Below the pieces are notes generated by a model. That model was not told the origin of the DNA and searched no databases. It saw only the letters and a list, made by a program, of their open reading frames with translations. Shown piece by piece: positions 39,940 to 53,869 of a stretch of 64,000 nucleotides of DNA. Numbering within the stretch: the stretch's first letter is position 1; every line of letters begins with the position of its first letter. The DNA lies in the NCBI RefSeq assembly GCF_024713975.1, contig NC_091094.1, forward strand, positions 22,468,501 to 22,532,500, in the 5' to 3' direction. The position numbers and the translations under genes were made by a program. Origin of the DNA: Paralichthys olivaceus (Eukaryota; Chordata; Actinopteri; Pleuronectiformes; Paralichthyidae).

Positions 39940-41250
39940 AACACATATGAAGTGCATGCAGGGCTAGTGTTGTCCCCCAGCACATCTCTCTGCACCGCTA
40001 TACTGCAGCCCACTGCAACAGCTGACTTCTCACAGCAACAGCTCTCCTTACGTCCCCAGTGTTCCTCAAAATCATTTAGACCCTAATGTGGCCAGGCTCA
40101 TTAATGCTCATGTTTTGTTTGTTAGACATTTGTGCAGCTTTGAATTACCTTCGTATATATAATGAACAAACAAATTCTAGCTGAAGGCCCCAGCCCCGAA
40201 ATGTTGGTCCGGAGACCTCGGCCCATTCTTGGGGGTCGGCCAACCGAGTGTTTGGCGATATGCAAGCGAGGGGCCGACATTTTGGGCATCAAGACTAGAT
40301 CTGGGGGTCGGTCACAGTTGTTTTAGATCATCATGCACCGAATGCCAGCAGGCTTAGGCAGTGAGATGGAGAAAGATTGGGAATTATGACTGCAGTCATT
40401 CTCGGCTGCGTTTAATCGCACACGACACAGTCACATCTCTCTCCATATTCGACCTCTGCACAGGTGGGACCGTTCATCAGATATACTACCAAAAGAGGAA
40501 TACAAAATGTTCTGTCTCGCTCTTTCTCTTTTTTATATAACTCTTCGCTCACATAAGCCAAATCTGTGCATTTTTTTATTTATCTATTTATCTATACCAA
40601 GATTGTAACTTTGGGTTGAACGTTGGGGGGGGGTCGAGGTCCAATGGCATTGAGTCAAATACTCTAAATCGTAATTACTTACCAATGAATAATCACTTTG
40701 TACACCTTAAAGAGTATTTATTGCAGCAAAATAAACTGAATCAAGAAAACCAACCACTTTCGTTATTACAGTGAATATACTGTATTTCATCGAGGGTTAT
40801 GGTATGAGTATTGGGGGAGTTGTACAGGCCTCCTGTAAACTACGCCCTGGATCTATACATATAAGTATCTCTGAAAATATAAACTGTTTTATATGTGCAG
40901 TCTGGGTTCAGTTTGTCACTGCTGGTTTGAACGATCCTGCATGAATAATGTTTGATGGTCTTCTTGACAGAACAAATTTTAAAGTAACTATCTTCGTCTA
41001 TTGCTGTAACCTAAAAATGGGCAGTGAAGCAGCGTTTCATTTTGGATCAAAGCATTCATTGCTGGTGGATATTTCTGTAATCGCCTTTCGCCTGCCCGCA
41101 ATACCTTGCAGCAACTGTGTGGGCTCAGGTCAATGCCGTCGGTTCATCAGCGTGGAGACGGGCAGACGCGTGGCACAAACATACTCTAAAGCCCCAATTA
41201 CTCTTCCACACCCACTCCACCCTATAACAACACACAGCAGACTTAATCAG
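38500..41250. other. intergenic region upstream of myh7b
   Basis: No gene recognised. A (CA)n microsatellite lies near 39908-39936. From about 40190 to 40330 a short GC-rich patch repeats GGGGGTCGG (40234, 40312), with a related GGGGGTCGAGG at 40627. The remainder is AT-rich unique-looking DNA. Confidence 0.55.
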
Positions 41251-41299
41251 TCTTTTAGCGAGCCCTGTGGGAGGTTTGATACCTTGGCTATTAGCCTCT

Positions 41300-41640
41300 G
41301 GCTCCAGACAATACCCTGTCTTTCATTGTGCTAAGTTGTGGTCTGGGTCAGTGGGCCCGGCCGGCCCAGCCAGCCCTGCCCTCAGTATGCATGGCAGCCC
41401 TCAGCTGTCTTTCTATTTCAGGAGTGTGGAGGCATACCTCGGCCCAGCTGGGGCATCACAGACAATGGGGCATGCTGCCTTATCCAAACACAGGCTCGCA
41501 GACAATCTGACGCACTCCAGGATCCCAGCGAGAGCCCCGCTGCTGCAGCCCCCTCCTGCCCAATAAAGCAGAAGCAAAGGGTTAACAAGGCTGCACACAC
41601 ACTTAGACACATCACTCAGGAGCTGCACAGCTTCTTTTAA
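41300..41640. promoter_or_regulatory. candidate conserved non-coding element (GC-richer patch)
   Basis: A unique-looking GC-richer patch without an ORF that could be an exon. It contains a SOX-type ACAATGG (41462-41468), CAGCTG, CCCAGCTGGGG and AATAAAG. It differs from the AT-rich flanks. Regulatory function is a guess that needs cross-species alignment. Confidence 0.25.
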
Positions 41641-43660
41641 ACACTCTACCAACCACACCAAGGAGAGATTCATTTGTTGTGTGATTTGGAATGATGGACG
41701 TGAATGTAGCGGAGTGTAAACACAGCCAGACTACATTTATTATTTGAAATGCAGATATTTCTACAAACATGGAGCTTTCTCATTTCTCTTTTGTTGTATA
41801 TCTAGAAAAAGTGAAGTTATTATTATAATTATTATCAAAGAAAGGAAAATACATTTCTGGAAATGAAATGTATCATATTTTTACTGATGAATTTTACCTA
41901 CAAAATGATTACAGTTTATCCAGCTTGTGTTATACCACCACATTGCTGAGATAAATTATCCATGATTCATGTTTGCCTTGTGGCTTCATTTTTAAAGCCC
42001 CATCTATACAGCACACTCCACACACTCATACTTTTCATCTGTTGTATTTCAGATCCAATGAAATCACTGTTTCTAAACAGCGGGTCATGACTTCAGTTGC
42101 TCTGCTTGACTTTAAATAGACTTGGAAGGGAAGCCTGTCAAGCTGCCTGGAAAGACCTTCAGTTAGTGACCTACAGCATCACACTGTCATTGCAGACATA
42201 GCTTCACCTAACTGTCAGTCCTGCGGGGGTCTGTTAAAGATGTCCGGGGATGCAGGTGGCGGTGCTCTGCCTCTGACCATAATTGCTGTTTAGACAGAAC
42301 CGCTGTCACAATGAGAGGCATTTCAGCGAGCCGCGTGGCAGCTCTTTCACAGTTTACACAGGCTCCAGGCCCTCTTATACTTCCTTTATACACACATGCA
42401 CAGGCATTCGTGCATGCACCAAATGCACCTCTCCCACGCAAGACGACTTCACCTGTCGTCCGTGACAACTGCTCGAACAGGGAGGGAGGGACGCAGACAT
42501 GTGTCACACCATCAAATCGACTTGAGTTAGTTCACTTTGGTTGCCAGGCAGAAAACAAACAAACTGACACAGGTCACTGACAGAAAAATCATCAGAAACA
42601 GAGAAGCAGACTCTGAACAAACGGAAGGAAACCTGTGGCTCAGCTCACAAAGAATTATGTGTTCAAGATTAGTCTAATTATGGTCTAATAAATGTTTGAT
42701 AAAGAATTTATTCAGGGTTTAACTTCCAGGTTGTTGGAAAATGTCATTACTCGATATATGTCCTCCTCCAACATGACTTCATTTTGCTCCCTAATTCATT
42801 CCGTTACGCGACTCAATCTTCTGGAGAGCATCTGGAGAACACTTGTTTCTACAGGCCTCATGGTTTATTAATGAAGTGAGGAAGTCTTGTCCTTTACTGA
42901 TCAGTCACTCACTTTCCAATTAACCACCAATTTTGAGATTGTGGATGCTTGCTTATATATTATATATAAGTAATAATAGATGGCCAGAGAGTAGCAGATG
43001 AATCATTGGATGGTGTTTCCCAATCATTCTTATTATTTTTACAATCACCAAGTGGAAATCTCAATCTGCAGAACACTTTTCTCAACATGTGGTTCATTTC
43101 TCAGAAGAGAATATTAATTTGTTGTTGCCTTTATACTGAATTAAAATTGAAACTAGTACCGTCATGATTCAGTGTCTCTCTGATCACTGATTTTCTGTTG
43201 AATTATTTAATAATACTCACTAATTAACATTCTGTACATCTTCACATGCAAAACAGCTTCCATAACTTGTCAAGCAAGTTTTATATATTCAGGAATAGGT
43301 TGGTCATAAATATTATACATGCATTATAACAAATATTGTCCATCAACAGGAAGAGAATCCAATGTAGGATTTCTTTTTTTTTTTCCTGAGCTCAGGAATC
43401 CTTTTAGTGACAGACGTGCTCCTCAGAGAGATTCAGGAAGTTTGTTGATGAAGGTTGGTGTTGACTGCCACTGATGATGATCTGATGCTGTTGTTGATTA
43501 GGAGGATGGTCGTGCTAAGGATGGTGGTGATGTTTGTATTTAGGAAAATGTTGATGTCACATTGTTACTGTACTTATTTTTTTTGCACTGCCTTTAGACA
43601 TGTATGATTTTCTCCTGCCTGTTGTCTGTCCTATGTGTACGGGGACATTCGGTTAATATA
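41641..43660. other. intergenic DNA
   Basis: No coding exon recognised. 42170-42590 is GC-richer and unique-looking. A near-perfect palindrome CTTATATATTATATATAAG lies at about 42951-42969. The rest is AT-rich. Confidence 0.5.
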
Positions 43661-43664
43661 TAGT

Positions 43665-43790
43665 TTCTTACCATATATTGTATCGTATATCATATTGTAT
43701 ATCGTATTCTATGTCGTATCATGTATCGTATTGATCCGTACCATACTGTACCGAATTGTATTGTATCATACCGTATGTATATATAAATTT
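43665..43790. repeat. degenerate TATCGTAT minisatellite
   Basis: About a dozen imperfect units related to TATCGTAT/TACCGTA follow one another with no fixed period. Slippage-grown low-complexity DNA; it gives rise to spurious ORFs on both strands. Confidence 0.75.
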
Positions 43791-44239
43791 AATTAGTAAC
43801 ATGTTCTGTCTTATATTTTGCTTATTACAAACAGCAGAGGGGAGTGTTATTTTGGTACCACTGAACAGAGAACTGACAGATATTAGAGAGAGAGACAGAC
43901 AACAAGAGAGAAGATATGAACATAAACACATATGTGATGTTTTGAGTCAGAGGAGGACACAGAAGAAGAGACAGAGAAGGACAAAGACAACAAACTGTAA
44001 GTAAAGACATGGCAGAGACATTGTTTGATGACGCCATCAAGTCCCGAATCCTTATAATTAAGACCACACTGTTGATATTGGATCTTATGGTGTCATCCAT
44101 TACATCATTGTCATTGTGTGTTGCTACCCCAGCCAAGGAGCTTGTATTTTTAACTATTTTTATTAATTTGTTAGCAGATTTATTTATTTCCAAAAACTAC
44201 TAAATTAATACCCATGAAAATTAAAGTGAGGGACATGAC

Positions 44240-44355
44240 TCCAGGGGTGTGGATCCAGATCAGGGGGCAGATCCAAGATTTCAGGGATCTTGATGAAAAA
44301 AATCTGACATGTTTAGGAAACTGATAATTATGAGTATGTGTAATTTAGTTTACTG
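44240..44355 (+). repeat. dispersed repeat (CCAAGGAGG family), partial copy
   Basis: GGATCTTGATGAAAAAAATC, ACATGTTTAGGAAACTGATA and ATGAGTATGTGTAATTTAG belong to the same family as 10050-10205 and the inverted copy 19400-19745. Only the middle of the element is present. Confidence 0.6.
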
Positions 44356-44941
44356 TAATCTACTGATGTCGACCATGTCAATTAACATAAACAACTTAAA
44401 GTAACAATTGTGAAGTACTTGTAAGTCTTGGGGTTAAAATGAAAATGAATCTGTACAGAGGCTTGAGACTTTCTGCAGCGGCCGCAGGTTTTGTGGTGAC
44501 CTGAGCCTTTGATGCTTCCCTGCTCTCTCCCCCTCTGTCATGTTTCACAATGTCCTATCATATAAAGCTTTAATGCCTAAAAGTGCCTGGGAATCAAAGT
44601 CTAAGTCTGGTTTATCAAAGTTTTCTGTGTTCAGTTCTAGACAATAGCTGTTGCCACGTGTCAGCCCTTTCTCTCTTTCCCTTTTTGCCTGCAACAATCC
44701 AAAACATCAGTAAAGCTTCAGAAGACACAACAGTGAAGGAAAACATTTTCACAATCACAGTTACAGAAATTTAATCTTCATGACGAGTTTCTTTCATCTG
44801 ATTGAGAGCTCTGATTTACTGTACTGGCCTCCGCTGATGCACATAAATAACAATCCACGATTCAAGTATCTTTTGGAGTGTTCATTTACACTTCACACAT
44901 TTCACCAACTGTCAAGTCAGAGATTTGTTACTTGGCGCTAG

Positions 44942-44946
<5 letters not shown>

Positions 44947-45033
<87 letters not shown>
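44947..45033. repeat. (GT)n microsatellite, about 87 bp
   Basis: Nearly pure GT dinucleotides with one A interruption at 45000. It lies in the myh7b-snai1 intergenic region. Confidence 0.97.
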
Positions 45034-45036
<3 letters not shown>

Positions 45037-45039
45037 CTG

Positions 45040-46810
45040 CCTGCAATGGAACAGACTCAAATGTACCTACAGCCCCAACCCAGGCCTTTGAGAGATCCTG
45101 CCAACATTTAACAGCTAGTCAGAGCTATGTGGGGCCCCAGGACGTGGAGCAGTCGGAGGCTGGAGCCGGAGCAGGTGAAGAGAGTCCTGAGGGAAAGCGC
45201 TCCTGCTCCACATTCTGAGACGTAACACAAAGATCAGTTTGGCATTCATAGAAGCGCTAACTTCCTGGCAGCAGGCCAGACACTTGGACAGCTGGCACCC
45301 TCTCTCTCTATCAGTGTGTGTGTGTGTCACAGTCCTCTTCTCCCACACTGCATTTAGCACACAATACAACAGTGTGTTAGCAGTCTGTTGTCATCTCCTA
45401 ATTGACAGTGCCAGAATAGTGTGAACATCAGATGTCAGAGTCTCAGAGGTCGTCTGATACAAAAGCAGAGGTAAAAGAATCTGCAGCAGAAATAAAATGT
45501 ACGATTCTTGTGAAGATTTAATATATGAACCACTGAGAGAGTATTGAATGTGACTTTATCAGGAACAAAAATGTGCAGCAAATGTTTACGTTTGGTTGAA
45601 GCTAATGTGAGTCCGACCTATGCTGCCCTCTACTGTCACAGAGCATTAATCACATCTCTCATTGAACGTCTGTATTCATTGTAGTGAAATTAAAGCATCT
45701 CAGTGAAATTAAAAAGTTTAACTGTTAAAAAAGGGTAAATGTAAAATGTTTGTTTCGAAGAGAAGTTGTTATCGTTTTAAACTAATTGCTGTAAAAGTTA
45801 ACATCAGTATATTAGTCCATATCATATCATTTATTCACCACTGTGGATCGTAATCAAATACCATAAAACGTATATGTTTATCTTTCATGCCAAAAGGAAA
45901 TGGTAAGTTTTGTTTTGATGATCCATTTCTCTGGGTGTGATTAACCAAGAGGAGGAATTGAGATGAGGAAGATGCATCTGCAGAATTACAGAGAGTAGAA
46001 AAACTCCTGTTCTGTCCTCAGCTGATCTTAGAGTTATTTTATTCAACTGAATGTTTAATGATCTTATTTCCAGCTTTAACTGAATGTGTCTTCTGTGACC
46101 TGATGTGACCACCGATCTCATGATCATCAACGATCTCACCATAAACTGGATGCTTTAACTTGATCTCATAAGGGATGTGATCTTTGACCCCCAGCCCCCC
46201 AGTTATGATTTCAGCAAGACCAAGATAAAAAAGAGGTGATCTGACATTAACTCTCAGTAGCTTTAATTCTAGGCTGTGGTCTGGGTTAGGGGGTTACACT
46301 GTATAGCTGTATCCCCTGTAGTTTGTAGTTTAGTTCCCCTGTACGACATTTGATCTTTTTCTTTTCTGTGTGGTTAGGACTTAGATATAGTGTTCAAAGG
46401 TTTTGTCTCTACTGCCAATGACGTCCACTGAAATTTCAAGTGATTTCTTGAAAATATAATTTCAAAATGCTCCTCACAAACAACAAACCCTTCAGGTCAT
46501 CAAGTGCACAGTTACTGGGTGTGACCTGAAAGGTTTCACTTACAAAGGGAAGTTTTGAAAGTTTAATACAGTGTTAAACATATGACATGTAAAAAAGAGA
46601 CTGTTTTGAGATTCTGTTTGTGATAGAGTATGGATCATGTTGAAGTTGATGGGTCATAGGTATAGAAAAGTCTTACCATGAGTATGTTGTTCAAGTTCTG
46701 TATACATCGAACTAATGGACTCTTAATCTAAATCACAATGACGCAAGCACTACCTAGATTAGAATAAGAAAAATAAATGATAAGCTATATCATTCTGTAC
46801 TTATTGACTT
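45040..46810. other. intergenic DNA
   Basis: No gene recognised. 45040-45300 is GC-richer; the rest is AT-rich. Short ORFs such as 45885-46142 lack any family signature. Confidence 0.5.
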
Positions 46811-46817
46811 CTTGTTC

Positions 46818-46866
46818 AGATTAAATTGTGAATTTCCCCACTGAGGGACAATAAAGGAAATCTAAA
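46818..46866 (+). repeat. retroelement 3'-end fragment
   Basis: GTGAATTTCCCCACTGAGGG followed by ACAATAAAGG resembles the terminal segment of a widespread fish LINE, usually followed by short tandem tails. Only the tail is present. Confidence 0.5.
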
Positions 46867-47489
46867 AGGAAATCTAAATGACTATAACAACAAACAAACC
46901 TTTACAGTAACCGTCACTCTCCTCTCAAATAGTATTCTTAATAACAGAAAAACTATGTTAACAAGAATAGTGTTTAATGAAAATACAAATACATAAATGT
47001 ATTTTTCTTGAAATAGACTAAATTTGAACTAACTTATCTAAATCTGTGGAGAATCGAGATCTCTCCTTGATGTTTGATCTCATGCAGCTCATGCCTTGAC
47101 CTGCAGAGGGAGCCATGCACCCATATGCCAGCAGTAACATCTTAAGTAACAGCTTTAGGTTTGCGCACATGTGGTCAACTCAGTGTGAGAGGAAGCACAA
47201 AAGAAACCTTATGAGTGAACTGCACCTTGCAAGCTGCTGGTTTTACTGAATGGAAATCCAACAGGAGCAAAACAAAGGCAACATTTCATGAAACAAAACT
47301 TTCTACAAGGAATCATTTATCTTATGAAGACAGTGTCAGGCCGATGTAAACATGTTACACTTGTCTGGTTATGTTCCCCAGAATAAAGGTTAGTACACCT
47401 TATTACACAACAGTCATTAACACAGTGTTTCTCAATGACAGGAAGGGGCTATCTCATAGGAAGTGGAAGTAGGAGCGTCCCTCTCTCTG

Positions 47490-47490
<1 letters not shown>

Positions 47491-47550
<60 letters not shown>

Positions 47551-47568
47551 CACACTCTCTCTCTCCCC
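47491..47568. repeat. (CA)n followed by (CT)n microsatellite
   Basis: About 62 bp of CA units with one AA interruption pass into CTCTCTCTCC. The ORFs of up to 202 codons across it are microsatellite artefacts. Confidence 0.97.
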
Positions 47569-47569
47569 C

Positions 47570-50500
47570 CTCGGCCGTCCACTGGTCTGCCCATCCTGTA
47601 GCTGTGAGCACTGTGAGCCAGGAACACCCCCTCTCTGCAGGGCTATGGCTGCCTGCTAGTATTTTGGTAATCGTCATCCTCCCTGACCTGCTGGCCCGAT
47701 CCTGGCGCCAGGAGTCTCCACGCCTCCCCTCCACCTCCCCAAACCGACTACCCCCGACCCCATGGATAATTCAGACCAGCTGTTGCAAGGTGCCTTGGCT
47801 GCTCCCACTGGCTATACAGTACACTCACATTTGCCTACTCTTCAGCCTTGAGTTTGTCCCACAGTGGGCCTTTTTGGAAACCTCTCTGTCTTTGCATGGG
47901 GTCTTGCTGGTGCCTAAAATAAATCAAAGTCAATCAACAGGCCTGGTTCAAATCAGCACTGTATCTGGAGTTGATGTTGCAATATGGAAACACACGGTCA
48001 TTGAGTGTTTTTCATTGGTAGGGAGTGAATCGCTGATATTTGTTATTCTGGTCCTCGACAAGTGTCACTGACCTGAATTTCTCTCATTCCTCCACGTGTC
48101 CAGTCTAAATGAATTGGAATGTGTGTCACAGTGAAATGAGAGTCTTGGACAAAACTCAGTTTTGTTGCGATATGCCTCTGCAGCGCCATCGCTTCATTGG
48201 AGTCACATGAAGAGCATGTGTGTCCTCAGTGATCAAGTGATACTGTGAGGGGATTGAGAGTTGCAGCCAAAGAATGTTTGACGAGAAGAACGAGAAAGAA
48301 AAAGGGCCTGATTTGACACAGATCATTTTCCTCCTGTGATGAATTTGTGTAGAAGGAAAATAAGGGGTCTCAGTGGTGTGCATCGTCTTCTGTATACTTG
48401 AGTGTTTTTGGCATTTGGTGGCTCTGTGTAAAGTAAGGTGCCTCTCTGTCTATAGCCTAACCACAGTGGGACTTTGGACTGCGATGGAGGGGAACCCCAA
48501 GCTTTTGATCCCCACTCCACAACCCCCAGCACTGCTGGGCAACGGCCCACAAGTGAACTGCGTACATGTGTGTGTGTGTGACAGAGGTTTGGATTGTTTT
48601 TTCCACAGCGGTGGTGGTGGTGGTGGTAGTTGTGCGGTCGCCTTGTAGAACAGCAGTGGATGGTTGTCAGAGACAGAGGCCCGATAGGGGGGCGGGGGAC
48701 TGGTACAAAGAGCTGTTCTGGTGGAACTATGGAGGAAAATAGTTCATGCTGCATTGGGATTTCCTGCCTTTGCACTGACTAGCTCCCCCTCTCCTCCCTC
48801 TCCTCCCCTCCACCAGCTCTGTACTTGACGCCCTTCAACAGTATGGAAACTGCTCGGACAATATTTCAGTGGGAGATGGGTGAAGCAATTGTTCTAATGA
48901 GAAGGACTGCAGGGAATTGTGGAGCAGGGTTATTCCAGACTTTTGCAATCAGGTTCCCATAATTCTGCTTCCTGCCTTGATCTGTTCACCCACACACTTT
49001 AAAGCTGGATACTTTCGATTCTGCAGTGTCTAATCTGCGTCTCTCACATTGACATGCAACATATCTGGATGGTGTTATCTGATCGCCCATCATCCACAGC
49101 TGGAATACACATTACTTCCCCCTGACATCGGTCCTGTGAATGGAAGCACGAGGCAGCCACACCACCGTAGCTTGTGTTAAATGTAGAAAAGACAGGTGTG
49201 TCACCATTTGGCTACCCCTTAGACGTATCGCGTGGGTGTCAAAGAGAGGGCGGATGGGGGGGATGAAGGCGTCCGGGAATGAACACCCTCTTCCAGGACT
49301 TTGATCTTAGGTGTCAGCAGCGGAGCTAGGGGGCATGTGTCACTCATTAGCAGTGTGGTGAGAGTGAGCTGGCTCGCAGCTTTTCCTGGTTTGGAGCAAG
49401 AGTGGAGAGGATGCTGTGAAAATGGCCGCTCATGGGGTGTTCCTGCTAATAAACCCCGAGGGTGGCATCAGGGCCTGGGGGGTGGGGGAGCTAAAGGAAA
49501 ACAAACCTAAAAAAAACACCCAGGAGGAGAGCAGCTCAGTTCAGTTTAATAACCGCCTGTGTGTTGAGCATCGGTTTCATTCCGCTTTGTGCTGCTCACA
49601 CTTATGCTAAACTGATAGCACAGGAAGTTGAATAGACTATTTCATTGAAAAGCCCCGCTGCCAGCACTCACTGTCTTGGGAGAGGAGGGAAATAGAAACC
49701 AGATGTCTGAGATCCACCATGAATATGTCAAAGCTCTCGGACTATGTCAGTTCCTCCGTGTCCCATTGGTGGACTGATACTTTTCTGCACTGTCATCAGT
49801 AATGTCTATAATACTCCCTCCCTGTGGACATCCCATACACTCTTGGCTGCAGCTACAACCCGGAGACTCCGGAAAACAAGCTTCACTATTCCAGAAGATG
49901 GATTTTTTTTATGTTCCTTAGGTTTCAGACCTTACCACATTCCTCAAATTTCAGGGTAACTTCCCATATCCCAAGGCTCAGTCGGGTGGCAAATCTCTCA
50001 GCACTCCTTTGTGGATAGATTGCTTTCTCTTGCTTGAGAAAATAACAAGCTACAGCGTAATGACTTAACAAGCAACAGGATAATGGCTTCAACATGTGCA
50101 GGACTGTGTGCATGAGTCTGTGTGCGTGCATAGACTTTGGATTGCGCGAGAGCTTGCTTACACACTGTGAGTGTGTGAGTGTCTATTGTTTGGGAACCAA
50201 CTGTGCACAATCAACTGGTTCTGTGTTTGGTGGAGTTGTTTGAAAGCTGGACTGCAGATGAATGGATGGCTCTCCTGCAGGTCTGAAGTCTCTGAGCCAT
50301 GTGGGGAATCAGCAGCGCTCGGTGCGTCACAATGACAGGGACGGCTTGTGGGGTGTAGGTGGGAGTGCCGGGTGTTTTCCATCATAACCAGCTGCTGCAT
50401 GGGCCTCCCACACAGAGGACCACTCCTCAATGTGACTGTGGGTTCATCTACATTTGTTTGTTTGTATCTGAGGATGTTGGAGACAGTGTCATAGCTTCAG

Positions 50501-53500
50501 AGCTGATTAATGACAGTATGATAGCTGCTGTATGTAATCTGTGTGTGAGTGAGTACTTGTGCCTTTATCTTTGTGAAGACCAGACCTGATGAAGTGAAGA
50601 CATTTTGGCTGGATGTCACTTTCTGACACACATTCACTGGGCTGTTTAATGATTAAGATTTCATTTTAGGGTTGGGATGAAAATTAAGTTTAGGTTAGGG
50701 TAAGAGTTAGGGTTAGACATCTTGTAATCTCGGAGCCCAGTGCCTATCATCTGACAATGATCTGATAGCGAATCAGATTCAGTATTTTGAGGCTTCCAGT
50801 GTAGACAGCAGATATCTGGGCCAGGACTCAAGAGAGGAGCTGAATGAATCTCATGCAGCGGCACTGTGAAGAAAGATTTTACCAATTTCCCAATGAAAGT
50901 ATCATTATGTGGGGATCAATGTTGATATTGTGGCGGTGGTTCCAAACAAATCAACGAGAAGAGAAAAAATATGTTTGATTCATAGTGAAACTGTAGCAGT
51001 TCAGAGGACGTCAGCTGAGTAGGAGATCCTTCACAACTGGCTCAGGACTCATTTGCGTTCACAGAATGTGGACACATGTGGCCCAGACCACCTCCAAATG
51101 TGGTCTGGCGTGATCAGATAGCTATCCGATCTGAGTGCGTTCACACATGTATTCAGATCTGTCCACTTGTGATTGGATCCCAAAAAAACAAATGTTTATA
51201 CCTGGTGTGTATAGGGCCTTTGTCTTCCGTTAGCCTCAGTCAAATGTTTCTCCACATGAAACACAAACAGTAAAACTTTTTGTGTGTATTCTTTTGCTCA
51301 TCTCTGTTAACAACTATGTATGAATGCAGATAAATCAAAAAAGCTGATAGCATTTTGATCACTGTGTTTCACCTCCTTTGCTCTTCACAAGGACTGTTTA
51401 CCTGCGGGCAATCAAAGCTTGCTCAAACACGATTGGTCAAACTAGAAATGGAAACCAGAAGGCTCCGGGCCCTAAAATGTCCTCACCAGAATCTCCATAT
51501 TAACACACAGAACCTATTCATAGAGATAGGGCATTTGATTATGATGGTTAAGATTAGTATAAGGGAATGATGAATACATAATGTATTTCAATACATTTTA
51601 AGGTAAAGTTTAGATTAAGATGAGGGTTAGGTTTAGGTAAGAAGTAACTATGGTTACGGTTTGATTAAGTCTTCAGAAAATCAATGTAAGTCTGATGTCA
51701 TGGAGGCATGAATGTGTGTAGCTGTGTGTGTGTATACATGAAGCAGATCATTGGTGTTTATAGCTGCTATGTGTGTTGTGATGCCCCACATTTGTTCCTG
51801 CCACAAGTCTGAGCTTCCTTTGATCTCCACTGGAACAAATGGGAAGTCCTCGACACCTCAGCCTTCAACAGCAACAAACCAAAATCCTATTCCTGCTTCA
51901 AACATGCCTCTATTTTATACTACTTCAAGACTGTGACATTGTAAAGGCTGTTTGTGGATAAAGTCATGTTACAGACTCTATTGTGGCTCAATTAGTAATC
52001 CTTTTCCTTTTGGTGATTATTATGCGTGTGATTTAATCATGGCATGATTCGGCTTGCCCCAGGAGGTGGTTCTCCCTTTTCACACACAGCTTTCAACAAA
52101 CCAAAACCTTGAAAACTTAGGAGCCAGTGTGAGAGAATCAGTTTCCCAGCACTCTGTATGATGTTGTTTACACACTGCATCGACATGTCCTGACAGGTGG
52201 CCACAAATCTACACTAACTCTCCCATAAGACTCTGTCGAAGCCTCGAGCGACAGCTCAACGTCCTTCTGCAGCCTTTCTGGGAAAATATGCTCAGGTGCA
52301 TTCCTGTGTAGTAAACAGGTGAAATTTCTTTCACTGTGAAGTGCGGGCTCAAAATGTTTCTTAGCTGTTTTTTAAATCCATGTTAGCAGTGTGGCTGTGT
52401 GGATAAAGAATACTAAAATATCGGGATGGGAATTCGACCTACATTTTGTACAGGCATTTAAATAGTCTCTGAATAACTTTCCCATCATCTTCAGCTGTTC
52501 TTTGTTTTTGTTGATAATAAGAAAATGACTAGTGTAGTGCTCAGTCTTAACCTGAATGTATTCAATGAACTATAATTGTGAATAATACTCATCTATTGTA
52601 ATTTCAAGAATGACAACATCTTTGATACACTGCAGAGCTACTTCAGAATTATTCCTTGTCATTAGTGAGTGCTCCTCAAAAGAAATATACTGTCACCTTT
52701 TATTGTTTGTGTGTTGGACGTTGTGTGCAGAGCTTTTTATAAACAGTCTATGATGCAGAGTGAAGTTACACAATTTTGTGTTCATCCTACTTGGATTATT
52801 TGCAATAGAGATTTTATAGTCAATGTTTTTTATAAAATGAAACAGAATTTGCTTTGGTATTATCTACAATTACCGGACTGCTGTTATTTTTACATACATT
52901 ATATGTCGGCTATTTCAGAGGTTTATCAAGCAATCAACACAATCTTCAGACCCAAGTTCACAACCTTTCAAAACGAAAGCTCTGTAATTGAGCTTTGAAC
53001 ATGATGATGGGTAGCACCCGACACACCTGAAAATATCTGTCAGCCTGATATGGTGAAAAAAATCTTAACCATCCATACAATCTGGCAGCAATTTTGGTTT
53101 GTCAACAATTGTTTGAGCCAGTTGCGGAACGCTGCTATAGTTCATCTGAGGATGTTATAGAAGACGTGTTCAACTCGATCCACAGACTGAAGACACAGTG
53201 CTTCACTGACTGCTTCAGAACGGTGGTCGCCAGTTTATTGACTTTTTATCAAAATTGAAGGCAAATCTCACCAAATTCGACACTGCACTTTCCTGGATCA
53301 TTAATGATACACATGCCAAGGATGAAGCCAATTGGATTAATGGTTTGCGAGATATGCGTTTCACATACGGACAGTGAAGCGTAGTATTGGAAGGTAGCAT
53401 GCTAATCTAAGAAGATAACATGTTATATATACCCTCTAAAAGTATTGTTACTGTGACATTAGCATTTAGCTCAGCGTGTTGCTCAGCATGGCTTTTTTTA

Positions 53501-53850
53501 GCTAAGAAGAATCCCACTAGAATTCTGATGATCTTGTATTTTTTTTCTAATCTAACGAAAATTTGCTCTGCTTGTTTGTTCCGCTTGCTCCACTCGCCCA
53601 GATGCCACACAAGAATTTGGGAGTACTGATGGTTACAAGAGCTGGGTCAGGATACTCCCCGAGAATCTCTTGCTTCCTGTCCCAGGGTATAAGTCGGGTT
53701 TGTTTTCTCCCTTCACGTCCCATGATTCCCTGGTGTGAGGCAGTGCCCATTAGGACACACAGAGGAAAAGCAGAGAACTCAGGCGCCATCCATCCTTCTA
53801 CCTCTCCCCCTTCTCCTCTCTCTCTCTCTCGCTATGCTTCTCATTGGCAT
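47570..53850. other. intergenic region between myh7b and snai1
   Basis: About 6 kb without a recognisable exon or RNA. Degenerate telomere-like TTAGGG words occur at 50664-50717 and 51621-51640. 53150-53400 has the look of old repeat (GGTTTGCGAGATATGCGT type). 48780-50450 is GC-richer and unique-looking. Confidence 0.5.
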
Positions 53851-53869
53851 CGAGTCCTGAGCAACACAT

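Noticed and set aside
42951..42969. AT palindrome CTTATATATTATATATAAG
   Set aside because: Short palindromes in AT-rich DNA are frequent; nothing around it suggests function.
47463..48071. 202-codon plus-strand ORF, the longest single ORF of the window
   Set aside because: It starts in a CA/CT microsatellite, has no domain and no splice context, and the composition after the repeat is not coding-like.
48323..48775. 150-codon minus-strand ORF in the intergenic region
   Set aside because: Contains low-complexity runs (HHHHHR, THTHV) and no recognisable domain; no exon borders fit.
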